Origin: Clostridiales bacterium Firm_10
GTDB lineage: Bacteria; Bacillota; Clostridia; Christensenellales; Aristaeellaceae
Assembly (NCBI GenBank): GCA_001603025.1
Contig: LVAP01000006.1
Span: forward strand, 1 to 39,293
Direction: 5' to 3'
DNA length: 39,293 nt
A program made the position numbers and the translations under genes. The notes under the pieces are model-generated. The model was not told where the DNA came from. It saw only the letters and a program-made list of their open reading frames with translations, and ran no database searches. Shown here piece after piece: positions 15,343 to 27,263 of this stretch; position 1 is the stretch's first letter, and each line of letters begins with the position of its first letter.

Positions 15343-15380
15343 GGGCAGGGAACGGATCCGTTCCCTGCCCCTTTGCTTTT
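15343..15380. terminator. Perfect 28-base palindrome, bidirectional terminator
   Basis: Positions 15343-15370 are a perfect palindrome centred on GGATCC, with arms starting GGGCAGGGAACG. On the plus strand it is followed by CTTTGCTTTTT; on the minus strand by TTTTGTTTT. It could end the beta-galactosidase transcript from the right and anything read from the left. Confidence 0.75.
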
Positions 15381-15587
15381 TGTATGGTGTGGCGCGTGGG
15401 CAGCAATCATTCTGCCTGCCCTTTCCCGTGCACCCCTTCCCCGCTTTGGCGGGGACGGGGACAGTTTGTTCGCAGGGCTTCGCCCTGCACTCACTTTGTC
15501 CTCCACCTCAAATCATCAGAGCTACATCATTGCAGAGCGTTATGTGCTCATGGGATGCCGGGCAAGCCCCACGCTTGACCTTTTTCT
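15381..15587. other. Non-coding gap with small hairpins
   Basis: About 200 bases between the palindrome and the beta-galactosidase stop. I see no credible gene. It holds two short hairpins: CCCCGC/GCGGGG at 15439-15454 and GCAGGGC/GCCCTGC at 15472-15488, and the string GGGGACAG, the kind of debris found in dispersed intergenic repeats. No second copy is visible in this window. Confidence 0.5.
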
Positions 15588-20115
<4,528 letters not shown>

Positions 20116-20127
20116 CGGAGGAAGACT

Positions 20128-21924
20128 ATGCTTGAACAATACTTGGATGCGCTGCTCTTCGAGCTGCAGGGAGCAGATGAGTTCCTCATGGCGATGCCGG
20201 CGGAAGCGCGGGACGCCTGGGAAAGCCTGCCCGGTGACACGCGCTACCGGCTGACCGCGCGCGCCGACCGCTGGCTGGAAGGGAACGTGCCGCCGCTGCC
20301 GGCCTCGAGCTACATCAGCTTTGCCCGCGCGGGCGTCGAGGCGGATTACGAGGCGGCCCGGCGCACGCGGCGGGATATGCTGCGCGACCTGGTGATGGGC
20401 AGCTGCGTCAACCCCGACGGCCGCTACGACATGAAGCTGGCCGACGTGGTTTGGGCCATATGCGAGGAGAGCAGCTGGGTGCTGCCGCGCTGCAACCCGC
20501 TCGCGATGGGGCAGAAAAACCTGCCCCTGCCGGATGTCGTCAATCACCGCGTGGACGCGGCGGCGGCAGAAACCGCGGCCGATCTGGCGCTGGCGGTTCA
20601 GATGGCCGCCGGGCGGCTGGACGCCGTTTCGCCGCAGCTCATCGAGCGCGTCGAGCGGGAGATCGACCGGCGCGTCATCCGGCCGTTCCTGAGCCTTACG
20701 GACATGGCCTGGATGTGCGGCCCCAAGAGCGACAGCCTGCGCTGCCTGGCCGGCTGCGCGCTGGCCTTCCTCACCTTCGAGCGCAACGACCGCCAGCGCT
20801 GGCAGTGCATGCGCAAGGCATGGACGCTGTTCGACAGGCTGATCTCTGCCATGCCGGCCGACGGCAGCGCCCCGGGCGGGCTGGACGAGTGGGCCGCCGT
20901 GACCGAGCCGGTGATGGACATGGTGATGATGGTGCTCTCCGTGAGCCGCGGCCGCGTGGACGTGCGCCGCGAGAAGCAGCTCCAGCTGCTGTGCCATTTT
21001 CCCGTGTTCTGCCATGTGGCGCAGAACTGGTTCATCAATCCAGGCAGGCATTCGATGCGCCCGGCGCTGGACGGCGCGCTGCTGTTCCGCATCGGCGACT
21101 ACATCGGCGACGAGGCGCTGTGCGACCTGGGCGTGTTCCTGCGCCGCGAACAGCTGCAGCGGGAGGCGCCGCAGGATGATCAGTGGCTCATGCACCGCGC
21201 GGCGGATCTGTTCAACGCGGAAATCATGGAGCGCGAGCCCGCGCGCCCGCCCTTCCGGCGGCAGGGCTTCTTCGGCGCCGTGCAGATGATGGTGGCCCGC
21301 GGCGAGGAGGATTCCGAACACGGCCTGGCGCTGGCGGCGCACGGCGGCAGCAACGGCGCGCTGACCGCGCATCCGGACGCAGGGGATTTCGTGCTGTTCT
21401 GCGAGGGCGAACCGGTGCTGGTGGACGCGGGCTTCCTGGAGGACACGATGTTCCACAACCTGCCGGTCATCGCCGGGCAGGGCCAGAGTCTGGGCGCTGC
21501 CTTTGGCGCGCAGGATGTCTCCTGCCGCCTTGAGGATGATTACGCGCTGCTGTCCATGGACCTGGCGCGCGCCTATCCCGCCCAGGCCGGCGTATATGAA
21601 TGGCGGCGCACGCTGATCTACGAGCGCGGCGCGGGCACGGCGCAGCTCATCGAGATGTTTGACCTGAGCGACCGGCGCGACATCGAGTTCTGCTTCATCA
21701 CGCCCTTCGAGCCGGGGCTTGGCCCGGGCTGGGCGCAGCTGGGACCGGTGCGGCTCCGGTGGGAAAAGGGGCTGAACGCCGCCGTCGATCCGCTGCCTGT
21801 GCCGGAGGGTGGCATGCGCGCGCTTTGGGGCGACACGCTCTACCGCCTCGCGCTGTCCACGGAGGAACCCATCGACAAGGGCAAGCTGACATTCACGTTC
21901 AACGCGCTGAGGACCTTCGGGTGA
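20128..21924 (+). CDS. Heparinase II/III-like protein with altered motif
   Basis: A 598-residue protein with the two-part layout of heparinase II/III-type lyases: an alpha/alpha toroid (about 1-380, with YDMKLADVVWAICEESSW and SWVLPRCNP) and a C-terminal beta-sandwich (about 385-598). Lyases of this kind cleave uronic-acid polysaccharides by elimination. The junction motif, usually GHNxxxHNHNDVG then PVLIDPG, appears here as GSN and then AHPDAGDF (His415, Asp417) with PVLVDAG. Thus one His and an Asn of the usual set are replaced, so activity may be altered or lost. No signal peptide, which suggests cytoplasmic action on oligosaccharides. It follows the Gfo/Idh gene by 12 bases and precedes a RadC-like gene by 28. 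Confidence 0.8.
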   Translation: MLEQYLDALLFELQGADEFLMAMPAEARDAWESLPGDTRYRLTARADRWLEGNVPPLPASSYISFARAGVEADYEAARRTRRDMLRDLVMGSCVNPDGRYDMKLADVVWAICEESSWVLPRCNPLAMGQKNLPLPDVVNHRVDAAAAETAADLALAVQMAAGRLDAVSPQLIERVEREIDRRVIRPFLSLTDMAWMCGPKSDSLRCLAGCALAFLTFERNDRQRWQCMRKAWTLFDRLISAMPADGSAPGGLDEWAAVTEPVMDMVMMVLSVSRGRVDVRREKQLQLLCHFPVFCHVAQNWFINPGRHSMRPALDGALLFRIGDYIGDEALCDLGVFLRREQLQREAPQDDQWLMHRAADLFNAEIMEREPARPPFRRQGFFGAVQMMVARGEEDSEHGLALAAHGGSNGALTAHPDAGDFVLFCEGEPVLVDAGFLEDTMFHNLPVIAGQGQSLGAAFGAQDVSCRLEDDYALLSMDLARAYPAQAGVYEWRRTLIYERGAGTAQLIEMFDLSDRRDIEFCFITPFEPGLGPGWAQLGPVRLRWEKGLNAAVDPLPVPEGGMRALWGDTLYRLALSTEEPIDKGKLTFTFNALRTFG

Positions 21925-21952
21925 GCGCCGCATCCGACCGGGAGGGAACGCC

Positions 21953-22618
21953 GTGTACACGCTGTGCGAACAGGATAAGCTCGCGAACCTGCTCTTCATG
22001 GCCTCTTACGGCCGGCAGGGCGCAGAGACGGCCGAGCGCCTGATGAAGCGCTTCGGCTCGTTTGCGAACGTGTTCGCCGCCGGCCGCGGCGCGCTGGAAA
22101 GATGCGGGCTGACGGAATCGCAGGCCGCGCTGATCCTTTCCCTGCGTTTCATGGCGCGGCGATGCGCCCTGGAGCGCTTCGGCCGTTCGCCTGACCTTGG
22201 CAGCCGCGGCGCGCTGGAGGAGTATATCCGCGCGCTGTACGTGGGCGTGCGAAACGAGCGGTTCATCCTGCTCTGCCTGAACGGGCAGGATCGGCTCATC
22301 GAATCGCGTACCCTGGCGGACGGCACGCTGCGGGGCCTGCGCGTTCATCCGCGCACGCTGTTTGAAAGCGTCGTGCAGACCGGCGCGTCCCGCGTCGTGT
22401 TCTGCCACAACCACCCGGGCGGGAAGGTCGCCTTTTCACACGCGGATATCCGGTCCACCCGCGTCTTCTGGGCGCAGCTGAACGCCATCGGCGTGACGCT
22501 GGTCGACCACATGCTCTGCGCGGGAGAGGCCGTGGTGAGCATGCGGGAGACCTGCCGTCTGGACGGGACGTTTTACCTCCCGCCCCGACCCCAGGCGCCG
22601 TCCGCGCGTCCGGGCTGA
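21953..22618 (+). CDS. radC: RadC-like JAMM/MPN domain protein
   Basis: A 221-residue protein of the RadC (YeeS/YicR) family. Residues 1-80 are a helix-hairpin-helix-like domain (LMKRFGSFANVFAAG, CGLTESQAALIL); the JAMM domain has CHNHPGGKVAFSHAD, giving an intact HxH-x7-S-x2-D zinc motif (His152, His154, Ser162, Asp165), plus RVHPRTLFESVV. Despite the name, a DNA repair role is not established for RadC; the fold suggests a metallopeptidase. The start is GTG at 21953 with GGGAGGG just upstream. It lies 28 bases after the heparinase-like gene and may ride on its transcript. Confidence 0.9.
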   Translation: MYTLCEQDKLANLLFMASYGRQGAETAERLMKRFGSFANVFAAGRGALERCGLTESQAALILSLRFMARRCALERFGRSPDLGSRGALEEYIRALYVGVRNERFILLCLNGQDRLIESRTLADGTLRGLRVHPRTLFESVVQTGASRVVFCHNHPGGKVAFSHADIRSTRVFWAQLNAIGVTLVDHMLCAGEAVVSMRETCRLDGTFYLPPRPQAPSARPG

Positions 22619-22680
22619 TGGCCGGAGCCCTGGCAAATCTTAGAATTTGCTGTGTGGCGCATTAGTTTTGCCGTGTTTTG

Positions 22681-22709
22681 TTCACATGCGCCGCGAGGCG
22701 TGATATAAT
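22681..22709 (+). promoter_or_regulatory. Sigma-A promoter for the DUF308 gene
   Basis: TTCACA (22681-22686), 17-base spacer, consensus TATAAT (22704-22709). It lies 63 bases after the radC stop; no terminator is visible in between. Confidence 0.72.
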
Positions 22710-22761
22710 AACTGCAGAAACAGACAAGAAGCCGGCGCAGCCGGACAAGGAGGAAATCACC

Positions 22762-23259
22762 ATGAAAAACGGCAAGAACATTTCGTCTCTGGCAGTCCTG
22801 GGTATCCTGGGGCTGCTGCTGATCGTGTGGCCCGGCGCCACGCTGACCATCGTGTGCAAGCTGGCGGCCATCGCGCTGCTGCTCGTCGCCGCGGCCGGCA
22901 TCTACACCTGGTTCAAGGACCGCTCCACCAAGCCCGCGGATCTGGCGAGGCTGATCGGCAGCGCCGCGGCGGTGATCGTGGGGCTGTGGATCCTCTTCAA
23001 CACGACGTCGTTTGAGAAGCTCATTCCCGTCGTGCTGGGCATCGTCATGATCATCTACGGCGCGCTGGAGCTGTACAAGGCCTACAAGGGCGGCAAGAAT
23101 CCCGTCTCCATGGCGCTGGCGGGCATCGCCGTCGTGCTGGGACTGATCGTGGCCTTCAACCCCTTCACCGCCATCAAGGCGACGGTTGTGTGCGCCGGCA
23201 TCGCGCTGGTTTACACTGCCGTGACCGGCATCATCAACGAGATGAAGGCGGGAAAGTAA
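22762..23259 (+). CDS. DUF308 (HdeD-like) membrane protein
   Basis: A 165-residue membrane protein with about six hydrophobic segments arranged as three hairpin pairs (SSLAVLGILGLLLIVWPG, LAAIALLLVAAAGIYTW, GSAAAVIVGLWILF, LIPVVLGIVMIIYGALEL, MALAGIAVVLGLIVAF and ATVVCAGIALVYTAV). Pairs of this type with the LLLIVWPG pattern are typical of HdeD/DUF308 proteins, linked to acid or envelope stress in enterobacteria and of unknown role in Firmicutes. AAGGAGG lies eight bases before the ATG. Transcribed alone from its own promoter and ended by a strong terminator. Confidence 0.82.
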   Translation: MKNGKNISSLAVLGILGLLLIVWPGATLTIVCKLAAIALLLVAAAGIYTWFKDRSTKPADLARLIGSAAAVIVGLWILFNTTSFEKLIPVVLGIVMIIYGALELYKAYKGGKNPVSMALAGIAVVLGLIVAFNPFTAIKATVVCAGIALVYTAVTGIINEMKAGK

Positions 23260-23321
23260 GGCCTGTCGGGAATCCGTTTCATATCCCCGGCCATCCGCGA
23301 AAAACGGAACGACCTGCGCAC

Positions 23322-23363
23322 AAAGGCGCGCGCCTCGCGAAGAACGAGGCGCGCGCCTTTTTA
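23322..23363. terminator. Strong 16-base-pair terminator between convergent genes
   Basis: AAAGGCGCGCGCCTCG (23322-23337) pairs perfectly with 23345-23360 around a 7-base loop and runs into TTTTT on the plus strand. It ends the DUF308 transcript. From the minus side it directly follows the sulfatase stop, with only TTT after the stem. Confidence 0.88.
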
Positions 23364-24860
23364 TCTTCTGAGCTTGTCCAGCCCGCGGTAATCGCCGAAC
23401 GCCGGGGCTTTCGCAAAGGCTGTTGAGGCATGCGCGATGAGTTCGAGCATCAGCCGCTGGCGCGTGTCGGCGCAGGAGAGATCGTCGAAGCGGTTTTGCC
23501 ACTCCATGGGGTCGGCCTCCAGGTCGTACAGCTCACCGCGCAGGGGCGTGTCGTCCAGAATGGTGCCGTCGCGGAACAGGATGAGCTTCCAGCGCCCGTT
23601 GCGCCACATCCAGGCCGGGGCGATCTGCGGGCACTCCCCGCCGCCGCCGTGGAATTCGCAGAAAGCACCCCGGTGCGCCGCCTCGCCCAGCAGGCTGAGG
23701 CCGGGCAGGCGCGGGTCGGGCTTTATGCCCGCCGCTGCGCACAGCGTGGGCACGATGTCCGTCAGCATGGCGGGGCGGCTGTCCCGGGTGCCGCGGCGCG
23801 CCGGATCCACCGGGTCGCCGGCGACGATGAGGGGCACGCGCACGCTCGAGTCGAACAGGCAGTACTTGCTGTAGCGGTTGTCGCGCTCGCCCATCATGTC
23901 GCCGTGGTCGGAGGCGAACAGAAACAGCGTGTTCCTGTCCAGGCCCTTTTCGCGGATTTTGTCCAGTACGCCGCCGATAAACCAGTCCATGAAGGTGCAG
24001 TTGGCCCAGTAGCGCAGGGTGATGCGGCGCTTTTCCTCCGAGGGGAGGCCGTCCAGCCCGGTCCGGCGGCCGTAGTGGGCGCGGTGCAGCGATTCGCTGA
24101 CGCGCATGGCGGCGGCGATATGCGTGTCCGGCTCCTCCGCCCAGGGCGGCGCGGGCAGGTCCGGGATGTCGGAAAGGTCGTACATGGCTTCGAATTCGGG
24201 GGGTATATTGAAGCCGGCGTGGGGCTTGATGAGCGAGAAATAGAGGAAGAGGGGCCGCCCGTCCGGCCGGTAGGCGTCCAGGAATTCCATGCACTTGCGC
24301 CAGATGAACCCATCGCGGTGGTGCTCCCTGGGGAGCGTGGAGGGCTTGCCGATGTAGCCCAGCGCGTTCTCCTCGCCCGAGCCGAATTCCCGCGTTTCAT
24401 CGTAATAGGCGGCGAGGCCCTCCGGGTCCTCCTCGTCCATCATGACCGCGCCCTCCTCCCACAGCACGGAGCCGCGCGGCTGGCCCTCGGCGCGCACGTC
24501 GAAGCCGCGCCGCGAGCCCATTTCGCCCTTACGGCAGTTGTTCCAGTGGGTTTTGCCGAAGCCGGCGCAGAAATAGCCCGCGTCGTGCAGCAGCTGCGGC
24601 AGCGGCACGGCGGGCAGGCGGGTTTCATCCAGCAGCGCGCCCGCGTTGGTGCGCACGCCGGTCTGGGAAGGATACAGCCCGAACATCAGCGAGTTCCGGC
24701 TGGGCACGCACATGGGGCACTGGCAGATGGCCTGATCGAACAGGATGCCCTCCCGCGCCAGCGAGTCGATGGCGGGGGTGATGACGCGCGGATTGACGCA
24801 GCCCAGCGCGTCGAAGCGCTGCTGGTCAGTCATGATCATGACGATATTGGGCTGCTGCAT
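23361..24860 (-). CDS. Cys-type sulfatase
   Basis: A 499-residue arylsulfatase-family enzyme. The N-terminus NIVMIMTDQQRFDALG carries the Asp-Asp/Gln metal ligands, and C51-VPSR55 is the CxPSR motif in which Cys51 would become formylglycine. FASDHGDMMGE holds the second metal site, and FGKTHWN a substrate/sulfate Lys-His. It removes sulfate esters from carbohydrates. Activation in an anaerobe needs a radical-SAM maturase (anSME), not encoded in the window. No signal peptide, so it probably acts in the cytoplasm on imported sulfated sugars. It begins 15 bases after a PH-like membrane protein gene and is the last gene of that operon. The substrate is not deducible; choline-sulfatase or N-sulfoglucosamine sulfohydrolase-like members share these motifs. 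Confidence 0.93.
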   Translation of the reverse strand: MQQPNIVMIMTDQQRFDALGCVNPRVITPAIDSLAREGILFDQAICQCPMCVPSRNSLMFGLYPSQTGVRTNAGALLDETRLPAVPLPQLLHDAGYFCAGFGKTHWNNCRKGEMGSRRGFDVRAEGQPRGSVLWEEGAVMMDEEDPEGLAAYYDETREFGSGEENALGYIGKPSTLPREHHRDGFIWRKCMEFLDAYRPDGRPLFLYFSLIKPHAGFNIPPEFEAMYDLSDIPDLPAPPWAEEPDTHIAAAMRVSESLHRAHYGRRTGLDGLPSEEKRRITLRYWANCTFMDWFIGGVLDKIREKGLDRNTLFLFASDHGDMMGERDNRYSKYCLFDSSVRVPLIVAGDPVDPARRGTRDSRPAMLTDIVPTLCAAAGIKPDPRLPGLSLLGEAAHRGAFCEFHGGGGECPQIAPAWMWRNGRWKLILFRDGTILDDTPLRGELYDLEADPMEWQNRFDDLSCADTRQRLMLELIAHASTAFAKAPAFGDYRGLDKLRR

Positions 24861-24875
24861 GGCTTTTCCTCCGGA

Positions 24876-25379
24876 TTACTCGGCGTTTTCGAGCGCGGCC
24901 TTTTCCAGCGCGGCAAGGATTTCCTCGTTGGGCTGAAATACCAGCAGGCGCGCGGCGCCCCCGCCTTCCGCGGCGTAGGCCAGCGCCTTTTCGGGAAATT
25001 CCGCCTTCTTTATGACGGCTCTGTCGTAGGCCTGGGCGTTGCCGAAGCGCCTGAAGATTTCGTCCCGCGGGCCCACGGCCAGCACGCGGTTGAGCTGGAC
25101 GCTGTGCACGATGCGCGCGTGGTCGCCGTACACCCGCTCGATGAAAAAGCGGCCGTCGGACACCGTGTAGCGGTAGGCCATGACGCTCAGCCGCACGATG
25201 GCTACGGCCTCGGCGACGACCAGCGCCCACACGGCGAACGCGCCGTACTGGAAGCCTGTCGTCATGGCGACGGCGCGCTCAATCCAACTGACCAGCACGA
25301 TGGACACCGCCAGCCCCGCCACGATCAGCAGCCCGGCGCCGCGGGAAACGGAACGCCCCCGCACGACCTGCTGGATCAT
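24876..25379 (-). CDS. Membrane protein with bacterial PH-like domain
   Basis: A 167-residue protein with two membrane helices (about 14-32 and 45-66: AGLLIVAGLAVSIVLV and FAVWALVVAEAVAIV) followed by a soluble domain starting MAYRYTVSDGRFFIERVYGD. That pattern, a beta-rich domain after two helices, resembles bacterial PH-like proteins. Its ATG overlaps the stop of the upstream 251-residue protein gene (ATGA), so the two products are probably made in equal amounts and may interact. Function unknown; the neighbours suggest a membrane-surface role rather than catalysis. Confidence 0.68.
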   Translation of the reverse strand: MIQQVVRGRSVSRGAGLLIVAGLAVSIVLVSWIERAVAMTTGFQYGAFAVWALVVAEAVAIVRLSVMAYRYTVSDGRFFIERVYGDHARIVHSVQLNRVLAVGPRDEIFRRFGNAQAYDRAVIKKAEFPEKALAYAAEGGGAARLLVFQPNEEILAALEKAALENAE

Positions 25380-26131
25380 TCCGCCGCCTCCGCCGTTTCC
25401 CCGGTTTCAAACATGTCTATCATTTCCTGCAGCACGACGGCGGCCGTGTCCGGATTGCGGCTGAACTGGACGATGGCCAGGTATTTGCCCGCCGGGTCGT
25501 AATTCAGCGCGTCGAACATGCCGGTGAGCGTTTCGGCCTGCAGCGCGTAGATGTGCTGGCGGCCGGTCGCGTTGCCGTCGTCGTCCGTTTCGTCGAAGGT
25601 GACGCGGCCCAGCTGGCGGTCGCCCGGATCAATCACGCCGTCGGCGATGTAGCCGTCCAGCGGTACGAGCACATTCTGTTCGGCCAGGTCGGCCATCAGC
25701 ACGCGCGGGAGCACGTAGATGTCGCCTTCCTGCGCGGCCAGCGTGACCATGTATTTCTGGGCGGCGTAGTAGCTTTCCTCCGAGCTGGACTCGGGATCAT
25801 ACTGCAGCGACAGGAACGTGACCTCCTGCAGGGCGGGCTCATAGTCGGCGGCAGCCGTGTCGACACCCGCGGCTTCGTCCCGCGCGCGCTCCCACGCCTG
25901 GCCCCGCTCCAGCAGGCGGTCCGCCGCCTCGCTGACCGGTTCGGCCGAGGTGTCGGAATAGCCGCCGATCAGCTCAATGTCGATGCGGCGCTCGTTGGGG
26001 GCGTGGTAGGCGGTGGTGGTGAAGGCGAAGTTGCCGATCATCGCCGCCGCGATGATGACGACAAGATAGATGTATTTTCCATAGTGAAAATGAACGCTCA
26101 GCTTTTCCCGGGTCAGCTTTGTGTCTGGCAT
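25376..26131 (-). CDS. Membrane-anchored, binding-protein-like protein
   Basis: A 251-residue protein. A short cytoplasmic end (MPDTKLTREKLSVHFHYGKY) leads to one membrane helix (about 21-38) and an external domain of about 210 residues. The section YMVTLAAQEGDIYVLPRVLM then VPLDGYIADGVI reads like the hinge region of an extracellular solute-binding protein, where a ligand pocket is built from two lobes, but the protein is much shorter than typical binding proteins and anchored by a helix instead of a lipid. The ATG has AGGAGG seven bases upstream. First gene of an operon with a PH-like protein and a sulfatase. Family assignment is tentative. Confidence 0.68.
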   Translation of the reverse strand: MPDTKLTREKLSVHFHYGKYIYLVVIIAAAMIGNFAFTTTAYHAPNERRIDIELIGGYSDTSAEPVSEAADRLLERGQAWERARDEAAGVDTAAADYEPALQEVTFLSLQYDPESSSEESYYAAQKYMVTLAAQEGDIYVLPRVLMADLAEQNVLVPLDGYIADGVIDPGDRQLGRVTFDETDDDGNATGRQHIYALQAETLTGMFDALNYDPAGKYLAIVQFSRNPDTAAVVLQEMIDMFETGETAEAAE

Positions 26132-26180
26132 ATAAAAACCTCCTCTGCGCGGCGATCCGGCAGATAATATTCCATGATCC

Positions 26181-26209
26181 ATTATAATCGCTTTCACGCG
26201 GCAAGACAA
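26181..26209 (-). promoter_or_regulatory. Sigma-A promoter for the membrane pair-sulfatase operon
   Basis: On the minus strand TTGTCT (26204-26209), 17-base spacer and consensus TATAAT (26181-26186). The leader is about 45 bases. The 283-base gap to the divergent GDPD gene otherwise shows no gene. Confidence 0.78.
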
Positions 26210-26324
26210 GCCGTTTTTCGCTAAATAAATAAGGCGTTTGAAGCGCGCCGGGCGCTGCGCCTGTGCCGGGGAAGCCGCCCGCCCGCGGGAATCCGGCTTT
26301 GTCGCGCCTTTTGCCCGCATCCGC

Positions 26325-26353
26325 TTGAACTTGCCTGGCAAAACTGCTATAAT
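26325..26353 (+). promoter_or_regulatory. Extended -10 promoter for the GDPD-sialidase operon
   Basis: TTGAAC (26325-26330), 17-base spacer, consensus TATAAT (26348-26353) with TG at the extended -10 position. Transcription near 26360 leaves about 55 bases before the ATG at 26415. No convincing terminator is seen until after the 68-residue gene ending at 31478, so up to six genes could be read from here. Confidence 0.8.
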
Positions 26354-26414
26354 TCAGGAGACCGCGGGCTTTCCGTCCCCCGGCTTCTATAGTAAGTAAG
26401 GGAGAGTGGTTTTC

Positions 26415-27263
26415 ATGTTCAACACCGATCGCCTCTTCGAGGAAGGGCGCGCCCGCCCGCTCATCGCGGCGCACCGGGGCGTATCCTCGGCCAACATTCC
26501 CTGCAATACGCTCGCCGCCTACGGCATCGCCCTCAGGCAGAAGGCGGACATCGTGGAGATCGATGTGGCCCGCAGCCTGGACGGCCGCCTCTATGTGTTT
26601 CACCCCGGCATGGAGCTGCCGCACCTGCGCAGCGAGCGGTTCATCAGCGAGATGACCGCCGCCGAGGTGGACGAGCTGCGATATGTCAACCAGGACGACT
26701 GTCCGACCGACTGCCGCGTGAACACGCTGGACGAGGCGCTGGATCTGCTGAAGGATCGCTGCTACGTCAACGTGGACAAGTTCTGGATGTACATGGAGGA
26801 GATCGCGGCCTGCGTCCGCGCCCACGGCATGGAAAAGCAGGTCATCGTCAAGACGCCCTGCCAGCCGGAATGCTTCGACGAACTGGAGCGCGTCGCGCCG
26901 GATTTCGCCTTCATCCCCATGGTCAAAAAGGAAGACATATACACCGACGAGCTGCTGAAGCGCAACATCCGGTATGCCGGCGCGGAGGTCATCTTCTCCT
27001 CGGAGGATGATCCCGTGGCGTCGCCCGAATACATCCGCGCCATGCACGGCAAGGGCCTGCTCGTGTGGGTGAACGCCATCGTGTACAACAAGACGGCCAT
27101 CATCTCTGCGCACCACACGGACGACGGCGCGCTCACCGGCAATCCGGACGATCACTGGGGCTGGCTGCTCGACCGCGGCTTCGACATCATCCAGACCGAC
27201 TGGTGTTCCATGCTGCAGGCCTACATTGCGCAGCGGAATCAGAAAAGGGGGAATTCACTGTGA
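26415..27263 (+). CDS. Glycerophosphodiester phosphodiesterase family protein
   Basis: A 282-residue TIM-barrel of the GDPD type. AAHRG gives the catalytic His20, VEIDV the metal ligands Glu48 and Asp50, VFHPG the second catalytic His63, and VNVDK at 118-122 the third acidic ligand as Asp121. The conserved PENT segment after HRG reads PCNT (Cys30 for Glu). Standard family chemistry is hydrolysis of glycerophosphodiesters to glycerol-3-phosphate and an alcohol. Its place at the head of a carbohydrate operon suggests that the substrate may be a sugar phosphodiester instead. ATG 26415 is chosen over the GTG at 26406, which lies on the GGGAGAG site. It overlaps the next gene by four bases (GTGA). 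Confidence 0.87.
   Translation: MFNTDRLFEEGRARPLIAAHRGVSSANIPCNTLAAYGIALRQKADIVEIDVARSLDGRLYVFHPGMELPHLRSERFISEMTAAEVDELRYVNQDDCPTDCRVNTLDEALDLLKDRCYVNVDKFWMYMEEIAACVRAHGMEKQVIVKTPCQPECFDELERVAPDFAFIPMVKKEDIYTDELLKRNIRYAGAEVIFSSEDDPVASPEYIRAMHGKGLLVWVNAIVYNKTAIISAHHTDDGALTGNPDDHWGWLLDRGFDIIQTDWCSMLQAYIAQRNQKRGNSL

Noticed and set aside
22619..22680. Terminator after radC based on GCAAAT/ATTTGC
   Set aside because: The stem is only six AT-rich base pairs and no T-run follows.
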